Origin: Acanthochromis polyacanthus
Lineage: Eukaryota > Chordata > Actinopteri > Pomacentridae
Direction: 5' to 3'
Assembly: GCF_021347895.1 (NCBI RefSeq)
Contig: NC_067136.1
Location: 4,427,946-4,491,945 of the forward strand
Length of the DNA: 64,000 nt
Part shown: positions 1-12,025 of the stretch, one piece after another
How positions within the stretch are numbered: position 1 is the first letter of the stretch
Layout: each line of letters starts with the position of its first letter
Program-made: the position numbers and the translations under genes
The notes under the pieces: generated by a model
Told to the model about the DNA's origin: nothing
Databases searched by the model: none
What the model saw: the letters and a program-made list of their open reading frames with translations, nothing else

Positions 1-912
1 GCAGACAAGATTGTTGCAATGTGTCCCAACAATGTCGTTGTTGTCACCAAAGGAGACAAGGCACTTTCAAACAAACCCATCAACCTCAAAGGTCTGAATG
101 GTTGTAACCATGAAGAAGCTGACTCCAGGATATTTGTCCATGCTCTACACGCAGCCAAGCAGCACACAACTTCTGTGTTGATCAAGGCATGTGACACAGA
201 TATCCTTGTCCTTGCAGTCAGTGCCTTTGCGACTCTTCAGGATGCAGGCTTGGGAAACGTTTGGGTAGAATTCGGCCACGGCAAGTCTATCAGATGGTTC
301 CCAGTTCAAGATTTGGTGGAAGAGCTGGGCCCAGAGAAATCGAGTGGCATGCTATTCTTTCACGCCTTCACTGGCTGTGATGTGGTGTCATCGTTCAGAG
401 GCAGAGGCAAGACAACTGCATGGCAAACATGGGAGATTTGCCCCGAAGTGAGCCCAGTCTTCAAAAAGCTCAGTCAGTACCCACCTCTAGTGGAAGATGC
501 TGACCTCAACATCCTTGAGAAGTTTGTTGCCACCATGTATGACAAGCATAGCAACACAGACAAGGTTGATGAGGCAAGACTGCATTTGTTTGCTCGCAAG
601 CAAAGGTCCTACGATTCCATTCCACCAACAAGAGCATCTCTGGTTCAGCATGTCAAACGATCTGCCTTCCAAGCTGCCTGCATATGGGGCCAGGCAACAG
701 TGTGCAAAATGCAACCAGAAAGCCCTGCCAATTGGGGCTGGCAAAGAAATGGTGATGTCTGGGAAGTTCTCTGGTCCACCCTCTCACTGATTGCGCAGTC
801 TTGTCAGCAGCTGACAAAATGTCGCTGCACACAAGAATGTCGAGGACATTGCAAATGCTATCGGAACTCCCTGAAATGCACACAAATTTGCAGCTGCAAA
901 TGCAATGAGTAA
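1..912 (+). CDS. 3' part of a mobile-element-type gene with EEADSR motif and cysteine-rich tail
   Basis: The frame is open from the window edge, so this is the C-terminal part (about 303 residues) of a larger protein; the first ATG is at 19. Visible motifs are NHEEADSRIFVHALHAA, then ACDTDILVLAV, then FFHAFTGCDVVSSFRGRGKT. The acid-rich spacing of the first two resembles a nuclease-like fold, PIN/NYN in style, but that is inference. The last 40 residues are cysteine-rich (CRCTQECRGHCKCY, then CTQICSCKC), like a tesmin/TSO1-type CXC metal-binding segment. Proteins of this layout are known to me as repeated, unnamed ORFs in fish, cnidarian and echinoderm genomes, which suggests a transposon origin. 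No terminal repeat is visible because the left part lies outside the window. The biochemical function is not established. Confidence 0.6.
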   Translation, partial: ADKIVAMCPNNVVVVTKGDKALSNKPINLKGLNGCNHEEADSRIFVHALHAAKQHTTSVLIKACDTDILVLAVSAFATLQDAGLGNVWVEFGHGKSIRWFPVQDLVEELGPEKSSGMLFFHAFTGCDVVSSFRGRGKTTAWQTWEICPEVSPVFKKLSQYPPLVEDADLNILEKFVATMYDKHSNTDKVDEARLHLFARKQRSYDSIPPTRASLVQHVKRSAFQAACIWGQATVCKMQPESPANWGWQRNGDVWEVLWSTLSLIAQSCQQLTKCRCTQECRGHCKCYRNSLKCTQICSCKCNE

Positions 913-2262
913 ATCTGTCAGTCAGAAATACTCAATAGACATAAGCTGGTCAATTTCTGTTACATCTCAGACCTGCATGGCACATACATATATGTAACGT
1001 AAGATCGATAACTTTTAGGACAGTACTTTTTCATGAAGTTTGCATTCTATCATCCTAGAATTTGATAATTCTAAATTTTTGAGTTCAGAATCGGATTTAT
1101 TGTGTCCAAAAACATATAAATCGGTGTATAGAACATTAATATAGTATTACTTTATCCATATTTAGGCCCAATATTGGGGGGAAAGACTCCGAAAGGTGGC
1201 CATCTTGAAAAATGGCGGCCATCTTGTTTTTCACGTTGGCCAATGTGCTTTTTTGGAAGAGTAGGTTCAGATGTACATTTGTGCAAAATCTGGTGCTTGT
1301 ACCATCAAGTGAAAGATCGTTTCACTAATCTGCCCCACTATTTGTTTGTTATTACATTGTAGGCCTTCAATGATTTTGACCAAAGTACCACAGAAGATGA
1401 AGAAAATGGGGAAGATGAGGAAAACTCTATTACAGATTATAAAGAGGGAAATTCATACTTCACCCAAGTTTTATCTTGAGTGAATTAAATTCCAACGGTA
1501 TCAAATGGTCTTTACTGATCTTATCTTTTTTCCCCTGTAGAATGAAGAATACCTGTCAGATTCTGAAATGGTCTCAGACAGCAGACAGCTGAAAACATGG
1601 TAGTGACTGTGTATAAACCTTAGGAGTCATATTCTGCTTTAATCATACACTGTAAAAATAAACAGTCAATGATTACCTTGACTTTGTTTAAAACTAGTTA
1701 ACATACAGATAAGGGCTCCGGAAATTCCATTCTCAGTAGAACTTCACATATGCAAAGTATTTGGCTGCCAAAATTTTGCTTGTTGTAGGCGCCAAATACA
1801 TATGTTGGCACATTTTTTACTGTTAAATTGTTTAATATCATACAATTGATTATCCTGGATTTTTTCACATTCTGTCTCTCACAGTTGAAGTGTACTGTGA
1901 TTAAAATTACAGACCACTCTTATCTTTTTAAGTGGGAGAACTTGAAGATTTTTTGGCTGCCAAAGACCTTTTAGCCCCACTGTAGGTTTTAACTCCTCTT
2001 CCGGTCATTATTGTCACTAGGCTCATCATCTTAACATCCAAGTGTCTGTCTTTACACAAAGCAGCATCAACCTAAAGTTTTCCTTTCACGTGTATATTTT
2101 TCTGTCATATTCTCCATATAGAACCACATGGTTGTGTAACCAGGACATGATTGATTTTTTGGAAAAAAAAACGTTATCATTACCATTCTCTGAAAAAATG
2201 TCATGATTAAATCAAAAATTCTGTCAGGGTATGTAAACTTATGAGCACAACTATTCTCACCT
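913..2262. other. AT-rich non-coding DNA with two weak acidic exon candidates
   Basis: No convincing gene is seen. Two short stretches follow good splice acceptors: from 1363 (after attgtag) a frame reads AFNDFDQSTTEDEENGEDEE, and from about 1542 (after cctgtag) a frame reads NEEYLSDSEMVSDSRQLKTW then a stop. They may be the acidic 3' end of the gene at 1-912 or of a related element. A palindromic patch near 1195-1235 (gccatcttgaaaaatggcgg) is of a kind often seen in fish repeats. Confidence 0.3.
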
Positions 2263-2500
2263 AGGACGGAGGAGGAGAGGACGGAGGAGAATCTGGAGAA
2301 GCTGAAAAGCCTTTGTATCCAGGTGCAACAGTTTCAAAAGGGGAAACATTACTGATGCTGATGTCTTTCTGTTACGACACAATTTATCGGGAGAAGCAGT
2401 TACTAATTTACTTGAAATGCTCAACATAATGCTTCCTGGTATGATTCCTCCATCACATTACATGCTCCAGAAAGAATTTGAAGTCATCTTCATATGTTTC
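2263..2500 (+). pseudogene. Decayed transposon-associated gene fragment
   Basis: After an acceptor-like cacctag at 2262 a frame reads DGGGEDGGESGEAEKPLYPG and continues into ATVSKGETLLMLMSF. A one-base shift then gives LRHNLSGEAVTNLLEMLN, a motif (LRH-L-GEA--LL-LLN) that I know from the N-terminal part of repeated mobile-element ORFs in fish and invertebrates. After a possible donor at 2439 a further stretch reads MIPPSHYMLQKEF. The shift and the lack of a longer frame mark it as dead. It may belong with the gene at 1-912, but the order is opposite to what I would expect, so a separate fragment is equally likely. Confidence 0.4.
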
Positions 2501-4689
2501 ACAGTAAGATCTATGATCGTCCAAAGGAAAGATTTTAACAGTGCGTGGTTTATTGAAAGATGGGCAGCTGGGTCTGATCTATGCAAATATGCTTTTAGTA
2601 TAATTTTTTGGTAAACTCAGAGTATACTTAACATTAACTTGGCAAAGTATATCTTGTATAAGTACATAAGTAGTAACTTCAAGTTTACTATAAGAGTACT
2701 TTCTTATTCTTAGTATACTCAAAATTATACTTGAATATACTACTTTTTGGTAAGGAAGATGAGACTTTATGGATGTGTGACAAAAAGCTTGATCAAAAAA
2801 TAATGTGAGTGTATTTTTAAAATACGTAGTAGAATAAAGTTCAACAAACTCACTATTTCGTTCCGTTCCTTGTTTGGCGTGCGTCATAATACGGTGCGTC
2901 TTATATTTGGCTTAGTACAGAAATAAACCCCGTAATCCAGGACTGCGCCTTATGGTGTGGAAAATACGTACTTGAATACTGGTTTGTGGTGTTCAGTGTT
3001 TGGTTCTTTGGCCTCATGTTGTTGCACTGTTTGGTTAAAGAAAAGTTGCTGTTGATTAGGTTTTATGCAATTATTGTTCAAGTGTTTCACTTAACTGTGT
3101 TTAAAAAAGAAAAAAAGAAGACAAGGTCAGTGTTGATGGTCAGACTGTCTTTGGTCACATATGCGACCTTGTTTCTTTCTTGTGGATGTAAGTCGCTCCT
3201 TTAGTTACTTGTGTTTGAATGTAATCCTAATCCTAAAGTTGTGGAGCAAACTGGCTGAACACTGGTTGCAGTTCATCGTGTCTTCAAAAGAGACGCAAAA
3301 TCGACATTTAAAGGGTTTAACCATGTTATCTGAGGCACCCAAAGGAATGTTTTTAAGCCTCAGTTATGCACATGTGCACTTTAAGTTGAATGTGGAGGGG
3401 AGTTCATTTCTGTAGATTAAATGCATTGATGAGATGAAATATTTCTCTGTTAAACAGGTTTCTGTAGTTTCCATGTTTACAATTGTTTGATCTAAAATAG
3501 AATATTAAATCAGTCTGTGATTTATTTGTTCAATTGTTTTGAAATGCTTTGTAGTCAACACAAATTTAGCTTCAGCAAAAGTAATTTCATTTAGGTTGCA
3601 TCAATAGAAACTATCATGTATAGAATATGAAATTTGATCATTGATTATAGATACAAACAAATTAACACCAACAAGGATGACCATAATAAATATATTTAAA
3701 AGAAATGCCTTCATTGCATGTATAACATGGGTGAAGTATGAAAAGAACATGATTTGACTTAAAGATTCAATGTGAAATAATGATGCTCAAACAGCAGATA
3801 TTAATTAAGGGGATATTAGTTGAAAATGTGTTCAACCAAAACACAATGTAGTTTTGCGCTGTCAGTATTTTTTTTATGCAAATCCAACAGGTTTTTCTTT
3901 CAGTGTGCACAACAATTGTTGCTGCTCAAAATAAATTTTTCATGTTTATGGTTTTATGTCTGTACAATTATTGAGACCTGAAATTATTCCACGTGTTATA
4001 TAATCATACAGTAAGCTACTATATGAGGCTGAAGATGTAGCATGAAGTTAGCTCTGGATGATGCATTTTGTTAAATGATTATTGGTAAATAATTACATTA
4101 GGTACATTAGATAAGGAACCAGAAAGGATCTGCCACCAGGCCTGAGATGAACAAATGGAGACAGATCTTACATTATATGAGGTATAAAAATTTCTATTTT
4201 ACTTCAACATAATTGATGGCACAATTTACCACAACATATTTTATCCAAATGCTCAATTAACCATAAGTTGAAGCAAGAAAACTTTTTTTTGAAAGCCATA
4301 TTCCTCGTATCCAAAGACTACACCAGTGTTTCAGCGTTTCGCATAAACCCAGACCCACCCACAGTGTGCTTTTTCACTCAGTATGACAGTTCTAACAATA
4401 ACAACACTACATATTGCTCCATTGCATTTGTTTTACGTTTAAACGAAGTAGTGCTGAGACTGCTGTCAGAATGTGACTATCTTGTTTCATTGCATTGAAA
4501 AAGCCACCACCATTCATCCAATCTGCTGCAAACTCCACACTGCACTTCCTAGGACCCCAGCAATACCCCTACCAAGTCTGAACATGATCTGATGTACCCT
4601 TGTTCAAGATATGCAGGTTCAACTCTAAAAAAACTAGCTTCTAACTGTTGATTGCATCATCATAGACATTCTAGAATTCAACCAACATT
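2501..4689. other. AT-rich intergenic DNA, nothing recognised
   Basis: Both strands were read. Only short chance frames occur, with no domain, splice-bounded exon, terminal repeat or RNA gene that I can support. The stretch 2640-2760 holds several imperfect copies of short motifs built on agtatac, giving weak internal symmetry. Confidence 0.5.
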
Positions 4690-5880
4690 TAAATCATCAC
4701 AGTGTAGAGTCAGTTCTGGACAGTCAGTGTCTTACGGATTTCAGCAGGACAACAGGACTATATCGAAGCTAGCAAAGACATCGAGATTAAATTCAGCAAC
4801 ACCTTGATCGGACAAAGTCCAAAGAAGTGTAACATTTTTGAGGTAAGTGACTTTCACTGTTCTGTTTGATGAAGCAAACACCAGAGGAAACATTCAGAGG
4901 CAGTTTTAAAATCTGTTTTTCTACAACTCTGTAATAATAGAATAGTTCACGCTGTTTCCTAAACTTATAACATGGAATCCAAAAGGAAATTATATTATAC
5001 TATCCAGCAATACTTTAGTTTTTGTGGTACAACTTGTCTTACCTGCTCAATCAGTTACTTAAGTTCGTCACATTTTCTTTTTCATTTTTGTGACCGAGGT
5101 GTTTAATGTTAAAAAATGATTCTGTATGTTTTGTTTTGTATTGCACATTCTCGTTTTTTGTGGGGAATGTGTGCTCAAAGATGAGACTTTCATGACTTCA
5201 ATGATTTTTAAATTCAAGTCACCTGTTTTCAGAGATTATTTCATCGACTTGTCCTGTAGTTGAAACGAGAAAAGACGGTGAAAAATTCATGTTTTATCTG
5301 TATTAGTTCTTGAGATATTGTCATTTAAACGTTACCTCAGATGACTGTAATATGTAAAAAATGTGCTGGAAGTGGATAAACAGACTTTTAAAAAATATCT
5401 CAAATATTCTTGATTTGTAAATAAAAATCTGAAAACATTCAAAATATTCGTCAGCAATTTATAACAACATTAGTCAGAGCATGTCATTATAGGTGATTAA
5501 ATGCAGATAGATGATGAAAAACAACGGCAGTTTTGATCATTTAACATGACATTTTCAAAAATAAACAATGCCTGAGGACTTTCTAATTGTTTTAAAGGCA
5601 TTCTAGAATTCATGTCAAACACAAAAACTCTGAGCGGAGACACCATTTCACTTTATTTTACTGAGTTATTTATTAGTTTATTGAGTAGTTTAGTAAACCA
5701 ACCTCAGAGACATCCATATTTCAACAAAATCTAGATAAGCAACTTTTGTGAGGTAAGTAACTCCACTCTTCTGTTTAATGAAGTAAACACTTTGGAGTTT
5801 CTGAGGAAGCATCCGTGTAATTTTGCTGCAATACTGTCCAATATGCCTTATAAACACAATCAGAACAGGTTGTAACACTC
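4690..5880 (+). repeat. Duplicated untranslated leader of the HIPK-like kinase
   Basis: Two similar segments lie about 910 bp apart. The first (4828-4884) contains a leader-like end with donor gag-gtaagtgac followed by ttctgtttgatgaagcaaac. The second (about 5738-5796) has gag-gtaagtaac followed by ttctgtttaatgaagtaaac. They look like two copies of the same 5' untranslated exon end and the start of its intron, upstream of the kinase exon at 6021. Such partial duplications are expected where kinase copies arise in tandem. The rest of the stretch is AT-rich with no coding signal. Confidence 0.45.
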
Positions 5881-6044
5881 AGTGCTGTTGCTTTGTGATA
5901 ATTGGTTCAATATTTAGCAAATTTGATAAAAAAAAAACTGAGATCACAACAGTGTGGTAGATTACCAACGGTTTAACAAGACATCCATAGATTATGGTTC
6001 TCTTTTGTGTCTGTTTCACTTTCAGTCTTCTGTGACGACATAAA

Positions 6045-8310
6045 ATGAACATTCAGAGTTCATCCTCATCGCCTTCCTCTGAGGGGAGTACCACAACGCA
6101 GCGTTCCAAAGTCCCAAAAGGCTACACGTTGGTGAAAACCTGGGACGTGGAGGCTATGGAACAGTGCTGGAATGTGTGGAAGACAAGACTGAAGAGCATG
6201 TGGCTATAAAGATGCCCGAAAGGAAACAATCTAGACCGTGAGGTAGGACACTGATTTCAGCTGAAGAGTGACACAAAAAGACATTTTTAAAAAACCAGGG
6301 CAGTACCACTATAAGATTCTGAGTAGTGGCACTGGTCATCTAATGTACTTCATGTTGTTGAGAAGAACTGACTGGACTATGTGGCTCAGCAAACATATTA
6401 TGTCTCCACAGGCGGAAATCTTGGAAAAGCTCATGTGCCACAACTCGGACAAGTCCAACATCATCAAGTACAAGGGAGAAGTCTTTGTAAAAAGTACGCG
6501 GCTCCTGGTGTTGGAAAAACTGGACATTATCCCTGTGGGACTATGTACGTGGCTTAAAGAGCCAATGCCACTGGAACCACGTCCGTACCGTTATTCAACA
6601 GGATTGACCTTCTATTGTCTCCCTATATTTATCTCCTACAGTGGTGCCTTAGAACCAGTCATCGGTGGTTCAGGAACCTTTACAACCTCTACTTTATTGC
6701 CATGTGACAGATTTCTTCAACTCCTGAAATGTTGTTGTTTTTTCTTACAGCTGGCCGTGGCTTGAATACGACAAAAAGTGCTGGCCATAAATCCACGGTG
6801 ACGTGAAAATGGACAACATCGTGATGGTGGATCATGTGAAGCAGCCCCTTCAAGGTCAAACTCATTGACTTTGGTGTGGCCAAGTACACGTCCGAAGCCA
6901 AAGCAGGAGAGGCTACTCCAAATACCTGCATTTAGGTATGATAATACTGTTAAGTTTTCACCATGAGAAATCTTTAAATCAGCACTGTCTCCTTACTGTC
7001 TACTGTGTCACATCTTCATTTGATGTTTTTTTCCACATTCAGAGCTCCAGAAATCATCTGGCCTGCCGTATTCAGAGGCCATACGACGTTTGGTCGTTAG
7101 GCTGCATGATTGGCCTGGATGGTGGCTCGCTATGCTCTCTTCGGAACAGAGTCAGAATACTGGATAGTGAGTAAATTTACTGTAGCTGAAACGCATTAGA
7201 AGCCATCACACGATTAGCTTCAGGTCTAACGTGGTGTTGTGTTCTGTCTGCAGCTCCGACAAATGATCAGTCTGCTGGGTCTGCCGCCGCAACATCTCAT
7301 CGAGGCTGGTCGGAGATCACGATTCTTTTTGAAGAAAAAGTGTAGTGGCTTGTGGCGGCTGAAGGTACAATACTCCTACTGTGATTTTACCACTGACCTT
7401 TACTCGCTCAATAAGATGAAGGCTTTAGTAAGCATCATTGTTTTCTTCTTTCAGACTCCGAGAGAGTATTTTGGGATCTTTGTCATGTACAGCACCCCCA
7501 GATGTCACACGTTCCGCTCTCTGGATGAAATGAAAACGGTAGGTAGTTTAGGAAGCAGCAGCTAGTTGCTGAAGAGTCATGTTCATTTATTGTATTCATT
7601 ATTTTCAGGTTGAAGGTGACTTGACCACTGTTGTACTTCCCAAATGTTTCTGCACCAGGTGTATTCTGAGACGGATAACCCAGCAGAGGCTGATGAGAGG
7701 AGGGAGTACATCGAGCTGTTGAAGGCGATGCTTCAGTGGGATGAGAAGGACAGAATCACCCCCAGTGGTATCCTCAACCACCCTTTTATCACCAAAAGCT
7801 ACCTCAGCAGCAGCTCCCCCACCAGCAGTTGGTAAGTGTGCTTCTATTTACTTTGTACACAGGTTGTGAGATATTAACAGCCCAGCAAGTGACAAAACTC
7901 TGATATGGACTTTTGCTGATTTGCATGTTTACATTCTCTGCTTGTCGGATGTAAACCCAACAGTGTGTGTTTCCTTTTTTTAGCAATGAACCTAAACCCT
8001 CCACCAGCCTGTTCATCATGGTTAAGCCTGCAGACCCTGAAAACAGAATTGACCTGACAGGCTTACCTGATGAGGACAAAGACCGGGAGGACAAGAAGAG
8101 CAGCGAGTATGAGGACATTGAGGAGAGTGATGATTATAAAGCTGCTAAAGACATTGAGGACGGTGAGAGCAATGACACCAGCAACGTCAGCAAGGACGAT
8201 CAATTCAGGAAGGTCGAGCAGAACCATCAGTACACTGAAGACAGCAAGAAGGAGCAAAGCAAGGAAAAAAGAAGAAAAACTGCTTCCAACGCATCTTGTC
8301 TTGCATGAAG
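6045..8310 (+). pseudogene. HIPK-like serine/threonine kinase pseudogene
   Basis: Exons carry pieces of a kinase domain in order. After the ATG at 6045 comes a Ser/Thr-rich lead, then, after a one-base loss near 6137, LGRGGYGTVLECVEDKT (glycine loop) and VAIKMPERK (VAIK lysine). From 6413 an exon gives EILEKLMCHNSDKSNIIKY, then SLWDYVRGLK in a shifted frame. Near 6791 IHGDVKMDNIVMVDH is the catalytic loop with HGD in place of HRD, and LIDFGVAKYTSEAKA carries the DFG. Near 7043 APEIIWPA is the APE motif. Later exons give LRQMISLLGLPPQHLIEAG, YIELLKAMLQWDEKDRITPS and LNHPFITKSYL, then an acidic, lysine-rich tail with a stop at 8306. IH-DVK-DNIM and the LLGLP, MLQWD and RITP blocks are typical of homeodomain-interacting kinases, which are greatly expanded in fish. 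Several frameshifts and in-frame stops argue for a pseudogene. Confidence 0.8.
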
Positions 8311-8519
8311 AAGACGTTCTGCTGCTGTGTGTGTGTGTCTGATGTGATGGACTGAGCAGCACCAATGGCCTGCAGTCACATTTCAGTCTCACTGGTCCTG
8401 ACCTCAGTAACCTTCGCTGGGTTTATTGTTCCTTTTTTTTTTTTATTATTTGTTTATTTTTCTCTAGTGTTTTGATCTGTTTTCTGTATAATATCCTGCT
8501 CTCTCCCTCCTTTACCCTC

Positions 8520-8755
8520 ACTCCAACCGGTCGAGGCAGATGGCCGCCCTGTCTGAGCCTGGTTCTGCCGGAGGGTTCTTCCTGAAAAAGGGAGTTTTAC
8601 CTCCCCACTGTCGCCAAGTGCTTGCTCAGACGGGAATCCAAAGGAAATTTTGGATTTGTTGGATTTCTCTTGTAATTTTCTTTACTTTTCTCATTGAAGT
8701 GTCTTGAGATGACACATTTCAACTTGTAAATAATTTATTAAAACTGAATTGAAAG
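8520..8755 (+). repeat. Fish LINE/SINE-type tail repeat
   Basis: The string contains ttctgccggagggttcttcc, then gttttacctccccactgtcg and ccaagtgcttgctc, ending in attaaaactgaattgaaa. This is the common fish retroposon tail, known from many 3' flanks and here seen just downstream of the kinase pseudogene. It has no coding frame. Confidence 0.55.
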
Positions 8756-9276
8756 GTTCACCCAAAAAGTGTCTGCATTTTGGTGACATGGTTGTTGCTC
8801 ACAACTGGCCTGAGTCAGTCATGGCTTCTCAGTTGCCATGCAGAGCAGAGACTCTTTTGTTTGTTTTTTTAAACGTTCATCATTATTTTTGGTGAATTTT
8901 TGAATTTGACATACTAAATAAAGTGACTACAATGAAATCTGACAATTTTAAGCTTCTTTTCAATATTTTTCTCAATGTAACCACACAAAACTGATGGTAT
9001 TTATTACAAACAGTCGGAAAGCTGAACCATTGTTTCCATTTTTACAGTTTGTGGCTCTAAAAAACATTTGTATTTTTGGAGATTTTTTTCAGAGAAAGCA
9101 TGCCTTTTAAGCACAGTAGTGTTAAGAGGGTTAGAAGTGACAAACATATCTCATTGCAATGAGTGATAAAGTTATTTTTCCTGCACTCCACAACTTACAA
9201 GTCTCCAAACTATCAATCCTAACCATTTGTAATCCTTTACATTGGATATCTCTTTTCACAGATACAAAATCACAAA
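8756..9276. other. AT-rich spacer, nothing recognised
   Basis: No coding frame, terminal repeat or RNA gene is supported between the retroposon tail and the hAT element. Confidence 0.5.
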
Positions 9277-9284
9277 GTGCTTTA

Positions 9285-10510
9285 TAGGGCTGGCCCGAAT
9301 AGTGGTTTCTGGCCTCCGAATATTCGGGCCCTATTAAAGACGAATATTCCGAATATTCGTTCTGCCCGGCGCGGGCAGCTGGGTCGGCGGCTGGTGGCGG
9401 AGATAGCCCGAATATTCGGATCCGTTGTTCTGGTCTCCCGGATCCAGATTTTGCCTTCGTTTTGTCTTCAGTTAACTGAAGAATCCCAAATCAGCAGTCT
9501 TCAGCATGTGTTTATGCAACGAAGTGAAGCGTGACGTCAGAGTCGGCAGCCACCCGGCCATTCGGGTGGTGGGTAACAAACACGAATGGAGGAGCCGAGA
9601 TGAGCCAAAGAACACGACGGGATGAGCCGAAGTGGCCGAAGGCGCAGGGAAGAGACGCAGTGTTGCCAACTTAGCGACTTTCTCGCTAAATCTAGCGACT
9701 TTCAAAGCTCCTAGCGATGTTTTTTGTCAAAGCGAATGCCACATATCTAGCGACTTTTTCTGCTGTTTTGGAGACTCTGACAGGAAAACTGGGATCATTT
9801 CTGCAGTTACTGTTTCAACGAGCAGCAGGTGCTGCTGTGAGCTCCTTCCCCGTCTCAAAGCACAGGCTGTCAGTCCAGTAACCCCGCCAGCAGTCCCAGT
9901 GTCTGATTAGAGGACACATCGCTCCGCGGCCAGACGGCAAATGAATCACGCATGTGCAAGTCACTACAGATCCATCCAGACTTACGGAGCCATATAAACG
10001 AAATGTTTCTTCACTGTCATGCGAAATAAACCACAGCATTTAGCCTCTTCAGTAAAAAAAAATATTTTGGTATTTTATAATCACTTTTGGTCTCTTCCAC
10101 AATGTTATTCTCTCCTACAACATTGATTACAATACATGCAAACTGAGAAATATGCAAATTAGGAAATGACGTCATTTAGCGACTCTAGCGACTTTTAGGA
10201 CAGCCAACAGCGACTTTCCTTACTGAGGAGTTGGCAACAGTGAAGAGACAAGCTCCGAATATTTTCGTCTGGGGGAGAATAGGGCGATCACATAGACATA
10301 TGTGTATATGTTATAGACATATATGTGTTTATGTGATCACAGGACGAGATGAGCCGATATGTGCAGATGTGGGCCGAAGGCGGAGGGAAGACAGTAACGC
10401 CGCATATTCTTTCCGCCCGGTAACGTCCGGGGGGGAGACCAAAATTAATATCAGGATACCGCCGTAGCAAATGAATATTCAGATATTCCGGATATTCGGG
10501 TCCAGCCCTA
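9285..10510. mobile_element. Non-autonomous hAT-like element with 8-bp TSD
   Basis: The element starts tagggctggcccgaata and ends with the inverse, tattcgggtccagcccta, giving imperfect terminal inverted repeats of about 18 bp. It is flanked by the perfect 8-bp duplication gtgcttta (9277-9284 and 10511-10518). An 8-bp duplication with such ends is typical of the hAT superfamily. The interior is rich in ccgaatattcgg palindromes and encodes nothing. It is itself interrupted by a second element (9658-10242), so its own length was about 630 bp. Confidence 0.85.
9658..10242. mobile_element. Nested hAT-like MITE (CAGTGTTGCCAAC ends)
   Basis: Starts cagtgttgccaactta and ends gagttggcaacagtg. The flanks are aagagacg (9650-9657) and aagagaca (10243-10250), an 8-bp duplication with one mismatch. 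Near the ends the motif agcgacttt recurs several times in both orientations (for example 9674, 9691, 9705, 10187 and 10209). No transposase is present. It sits inside the hAT element at 9285-10510 and is therefore the younger of the two. Confidence 0.8.
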
Positions 10511-10518
10511 GTGCTTTA

Positions 10519-11064
10519 CAATTATAATAAAACAAAAATCATGTAATAATAAAATAAAATGTTTATTACCATCAGACCCTGTTCTCTAATATCATTAAAA
10601 AATTAATTTCGAAATAGAAGACGAGTAACAGTTATTATTAGCAAACTTTATAATGTGTTTTACTAATATGCAACATATTTTAACATACTATTATGTTATT
10701 TTAACACTATAATAACATATTTTAACATAATATGAGTATTAACCAAGTCCATGATGTATTTTCTTTGTATCATACTAAAAAAAAACTAATGGAAGCAATG
10801 GCAAAATTTTAAAAAACAATGAATATTAGCAAACTTTGTAATATATTTACTCATCAGCAATGTGTTCCTTGAAAACCATGGAAGAAATTGGTCATGTGGC
10901 CAAATATTTTTGAAGAAGTATCCATTATTTCCCAGTGAAGAGAAGGAGCACATGGAGTAACACATTTTAGTGCATTGAAAGAATTGAACTTTCCCAACAC
11001 TACTATGGTCAGAATGGGTCATGCTGCCACCTTGTGGTAAAACCTAAAATATTTTTTAGCCTGT
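10519..11064. other. AT-rich spacer, nothing recognised
   Basis: The stretch is AT-rich and includes several variants of taacatattttaacata around 10660-10735. No gene is supported. Confidence 0.5.
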
Positions 11065-11080
11065 GTATTTATCAATAGTA

Positions 11081-11158
11081 TCTGTCTGCAGGCTGCAAGA
11101 GAGAGGCGTGTCGCAAAGTAGGCGTGTCGCAAAGTGACGCACAGCTTTGCGACACGCC
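11081..11158 (+). repeat. Left terminal inverted repeat of the KDZ-like element, with hairpin
   Basis: The outer part (tctgtctgcaggctgcaaga onward) contains ggcgtgtcgcaaagta at 11105-11120, then a perfect 14-bp inverted repeat: arms ggcgtgtcgcaaag (11121-11134) and ctttgcgacacgcc (11145-11158) around a 10-nt loop, tgacgcacag. Confidence 0.9.
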
Positions 11159-11459
11159 TACTTTGCACTGCCTGGCGAACGTGCCCTCTGCTGGTCAGAG
11201 TTAGCCACTGATGCTGGATCATTCAATAATACACACACAATCTCTAAATTTAACATAAAATATCCATAAAAATACAATCACACACAATACAAAAGTATCC
11301 TAAATGAAATGTAAATTAAATTATGTACAATGAATGCCACACTTAATATAAGTACGATTGCCACATGAACATCTAGAAAAATGTTACTGCCTTAAACAAA
11401 GCTTCATTAATAATGTCTGTATTACTCCCCAGTCAGACATCAGTGAAATAGCATCTCTT

Positions 11460-11575
11460 AAATAACAAATAATCCCAAATATAGATCTCTTCAAAGTACA
11501 ACAAAGTGGTGAGGTATGAATGTGTGTGGGATGAAAAATCTAAAGTCTCTGGAGGAATGCCTCAGAGAGGTCAGC
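11460..11575. repeat. Partial duplicate of the 3' end of the KDZ-like gene region
   Basis: The bases acaacaaagtggtgaggtat to gtgtggg and then atgaaaaatctaaagtctct with ggaggaatgcctcaga match 11990-12025 joined to 12565-12604, that is, the stop-codon region of the transposase gene. It is a local duplication within the element that predates the solo LTR or escaped it. Confidence 0.65.
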
Positions 11576-12025
11576 TTCTGTATCTTGGGTTCTAGTTCTA
11601 ATAGTTATTACTACATTGTCTTGATTGGGTCATTTTTGTGTAAATGTAAATAAATAATTTACATCACAAGTGTAACATTTTGTGTCAGACTTTATTTGGT
11701 TGGATGATGTGAACAGTCAACAACATACACAAGACTGCTTTTGAATTTCATAGTCAGGTAACTACATTCATTTACTGCTGAAGAATGATAGTCAGCCAGA
11801 GCTTTAAAACCATGACAATTGAAGTGAATCATCACGCTTTTAATATGTGTTGCTCTGCTGAGAAACAAAGTTGACTAAGAGCTCATTGCATCCACTGGCA
11901 CATGCTCCTGTCAACATTCTAATTTGAAAAATGAAATCTATCATCCAAAAGACAAATAAACAAGCAAACTTTTTTGGATAAAAATATAGAGCACAACAAA
12001 GTAGTGATGTACGAGTGTGTGTAGG

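Noticed and set aside
8063..8392. Hydrophobic Leu/Val-rich minus-strand ORF that looks like membrane protein
   Set aside because: It is the complement of the acidic, Lys-rich kinase tail, which produces such a pattern by chance.
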